A stretch of 60,000 nucleotides of DNA from Nymphaea colorata. Taxonomy: Eukaryota > Streptophyta > Magnoliopsida > Nymphaeales > Nymphaeaceae. The position numbers were made by a program, and so were the translations under genes. The stretch is taken from the NCBI RefSeq assembly GCF_008831285.2, contig NC_045142.1, positions 7,294,713 to 7,354,712 of the forward strand, written 5' to 3'. Position 1 is the stretch's first letter. Every line of letters starts with the position of its first letter. Of this stretch, positions 58,011 through 60,000 are shown one piece after another. The notes beneath the pieces are model-generated. The model was not told where the DNA came from and ran no database searches. It saw only the letters and a program-made list of their open reading frames with translations.

Positions 58011-59802
58011 CTTAAAAGTGGACATTGCCTGCTCCAATCAAGGGCAGAGTATGGAATTTTTTTTTATGAAGGAGGTCGAATTATAGTTTTAAAATTTTAA
58101 TACAGGCAAAAATATAATTTTTTTAAAATTTTCATATAAGATAAACTACATTTAAAAAAAAAATAGTGTAAATTAAAAAAAAAGCCGGGCCAGGAAAAGA
58201 AAGAAGGTGAAAGACGATGGAAAGATCAGGGAAGAGGGAATAAAGAAAACTAAGAAGAGAGACAGAAAGGGAAGAAAAAAAATGAAGAGAGAGAATGGAG
58301 AAATGGAGGGACAAAAGGGGTATCATCGAAAAAATTAAAATTCAAATGTGGTTATGAGATACTTAGTTTGTTCAAATGAAGTTTTGATGGATTTGAAATT
58401 GATCTGAAAATTACTTGAAATTGACTGAACTCTCAGTTGAAAATCTATTGAATTTGACGTTAAGAATCATCGGCAAATCCTAAAAAACTTTTGAAATTCA
58501 CCAAGCTGAAGTTTGAATAATTTGAAATGGAATTGAATTGGACTAAAAGTTTGAAACAGCCCAGAGGATCTGGATCCATGAACTCGTCTTGGAGAATTGG
58601 ACCTTACATTTGAATGGCCTTTAGACCCGAATGGAAGAAGACACATGGCTTGAGAGGATCCAAATCCAGATATGAATATGATTTGATAACATCGAGTCTT
58701 GAAAGGAAATGAGTTGCATTGGGATCTAGAGAGAGTTTAGATTTAAGAATGAGATCCATATTCAAAAGTAAAAGACGAACAATGGATCTTGATTGAAACG
58801 CTCTTTATTTCAACTATGTGGTAAATGAAGTCTTGCTTCAACCGATCCTCGTGCTAATTTAGGTGGTGGAAAGGCTTAAGTCTGGACAGTATGCGTAAAT
58901 TTCTTTTTTCAAACGCATTCATATGGTTGTGATCAGTGGCAGAGCCATTTTTTTTTTTTTTTTTTCGAAAGGGGAATTATTACTTTAAATTTTAAACTTA
59001 TAAGGGCACTCATATGTAAAAACATTAATGAAGTTTCAAGGATTAAACGTAACAGCAATTCTATGTCAGAATTACACCAACTTTCTTTAGAAACTTCTAT
59101 CTTTAAACAAGGAAGCGATGCGTGGACCATCAATGCAGGCCTAGTGACTCCAATACTGATGCCAATTTGCCACAAAAACTCATTTCTTTTCTTGTTGAGC
59201 AATGAAAAAATAGCGATCAGCAAGATGGTGTAGATATTTAAACTGTTTCGTGAATCTGCTAGCAAATTTATTGAATGTCTACATATATATATATATATAA
59301 CTGTTTACTTTGGTATGGTGGTAGGTGATTGTTCTTAGACCATTTTTATCTGGTTTTATGTTAGGAAGGTACCAGGGCTTCCAATACCACGGTTCGATGA
59401 AATAAGACCTCCAAGACCTTGGCATACATTATGAGCACAACTTAACATCATTGAACATCAAAATTTACTGTAATGCACAAAGGGTTCAAAATTTATTAGG
59501 AGTTTGAAATCCATGGATCTGATGCGGAAATGGCATGACAAGTTTTTGCTGATGTGACAAAAAAATCCATGAAAGTATCCACAGTTCAGCAAACTAAAGA
59601 TCTGAGGCCTAAAATCCACACTTAAATCCTTAACTTACAAAACACTTGGAGGGAGAAGACCTGATATTAAATTTACTGTTCCCAAATCCTAAAGATCTTA
59701 AAATCTGAAGCTATCAAACTCAACCAAAAGAAAGGGAGGAAAAAGGAAAAAGGAAGAAAAACAAACAAACGGACACTGTAGACAAAAATGGGACCTGATT
59801 CC
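58011..59802. other. Spacer before the glycosyltransferase
   Basis: No gene is supported. It has poly-A/T rich repeat DNA at 58040-58170, a polypurine tract at about 58190-58320, a poly-T run at 58948-58965 next to a 'gtggcagagcca' repeat start, and a (TA)n run at about 59284-59299. The ORFs here have no recognisable domain. The last 100 bp or so probably include the 3'UTR of the next gene. Confidence 0.5.
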
Positions 59803-60000
59803 TCAAGCCCTTCCTCTCACCATCTCCACCAACGCATTTATGTTCCTGGTAGAACTCCCGTCTGCGCCCACCGCCTCACAGATTAGCCTTTTCCAATGGT
59901 GGCTCGCCTTCTCCCTCAATGCCTTCCCCACCTGCTCCCTCAACACTAGCCGGATTGCCTCCTCAACGGTCTCCTTGGTGAAAATCCCATCCCTCACAGT
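59803..60000 (-). CDS. UDP-glycosyltransferase, C-terminal end (partial)
   Basis: The last ~65 codons of a family-1 plant UDP-glycosyltransferase, which transfers a sugar from a UDP-sugar to small acceptors in the cytosol. Visible are FTKETVEEAIRLVLRE, GKALREKASHHWKRL and GSSTRNINALVEMVRG just before TGA (59803-59805). They fit the usual UGT ending downstream of the PSPG box (K-E-x-x-E-A-I-R-x-V ... GGSS-x-x-N-x-x-x-L/F-V). The reading frame is still open at the right edge, so the PSPG box and the start lie outside the window. The subfamily and acceptor cannot be told from this piece. Confidence 0.8.
   Translation of the reverse strand, partial: TVRDGIFTKETVEEAIRLVLREQVGKALREKASHHWKRLICEAVGADGSSTRNINALVEMVRGRA

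Overview
The window looks like a nuclear stretch of a flowering-plant genome. It is AT-rich, full of (TA)n and (GA/TC)n microsatellites, and carries GT-AG split genes, a Ty1/copia LTR retrotransposon, decayed LINE pieces and many small non-autonomous DNA transposons. I could not identify the species. No rRNA, tRNA, CRISPR or bacterial-type operon was seen.

Three real genes and one pseudogene can be supported. (1) A four-exon NRT1/PTR-family (NPF) transporter lies on the minus strand at 10677-17766; its splice phases join cleanly into a 565-residue protein, and the GC-rich exons stand out against AT-rich introns. (2) A related NPF pseudogene lies on the minus strand at 28868-36602. It has an in-frame stop, frameshifts and an internal deletion, and its third exon is split by a copia element (30703-36322, plus strand). 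(3) An NF-YB (HAP3/CBF-A) histone-fold transcription factor lies on the plus strand at 42149-53388. It has a 5'UTR intron, a likely 6-nt microexon, and a 33-nt last coding exon reached only after an intron of about 9.8 kb. (4) The last ~65 codons of a UDP-glycosyltransferase run off the right edge on the minus strand (59803-60000).

Region by region: 1-10.6 kb holds no gene, but has microsatellites, a stretch resembling mitochondrial DNA (about 460-1135) and several small inverted-repeat elements. 10.7-17.8 kb is the NPF gene, with a GC-rich hAT-like element in intron 3. 17.8-20.2 kb contains two diverged direct copies of the NPF upstream region. 20-28.8 kb is gene-poor, with a ~0.5 kb direct segmental duplication. 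28.9-36.6 kb is the NPF pseudogene plus copia. 37-41.5 kb is AT-rich spacer. 41.5-53.4 kb is NF-YB, whose giant intron holds at least three recognisable elements, including a ~296 bp foldback. 53.7-55.5 kb is a decayed L1-type LINE on the minus strand. 55.5-59.8 kb is spacer with a TIR element and an exon-like orphan fragment.

Nothing here is a gene cluster in the bacterial sense. The linked themes are local duplication of an NPF transporter locus (an intact copy, a dead copy and a duplicated promoter region) and heavy transposon colonisation of introns. I found no clear previously undescribed system. The points most worth checking are the NF-YB microexon and distal terminal exon, the intronic foldback, the duplicated NPF promoter, and the orphan exon at 57.8-58.0 kb.
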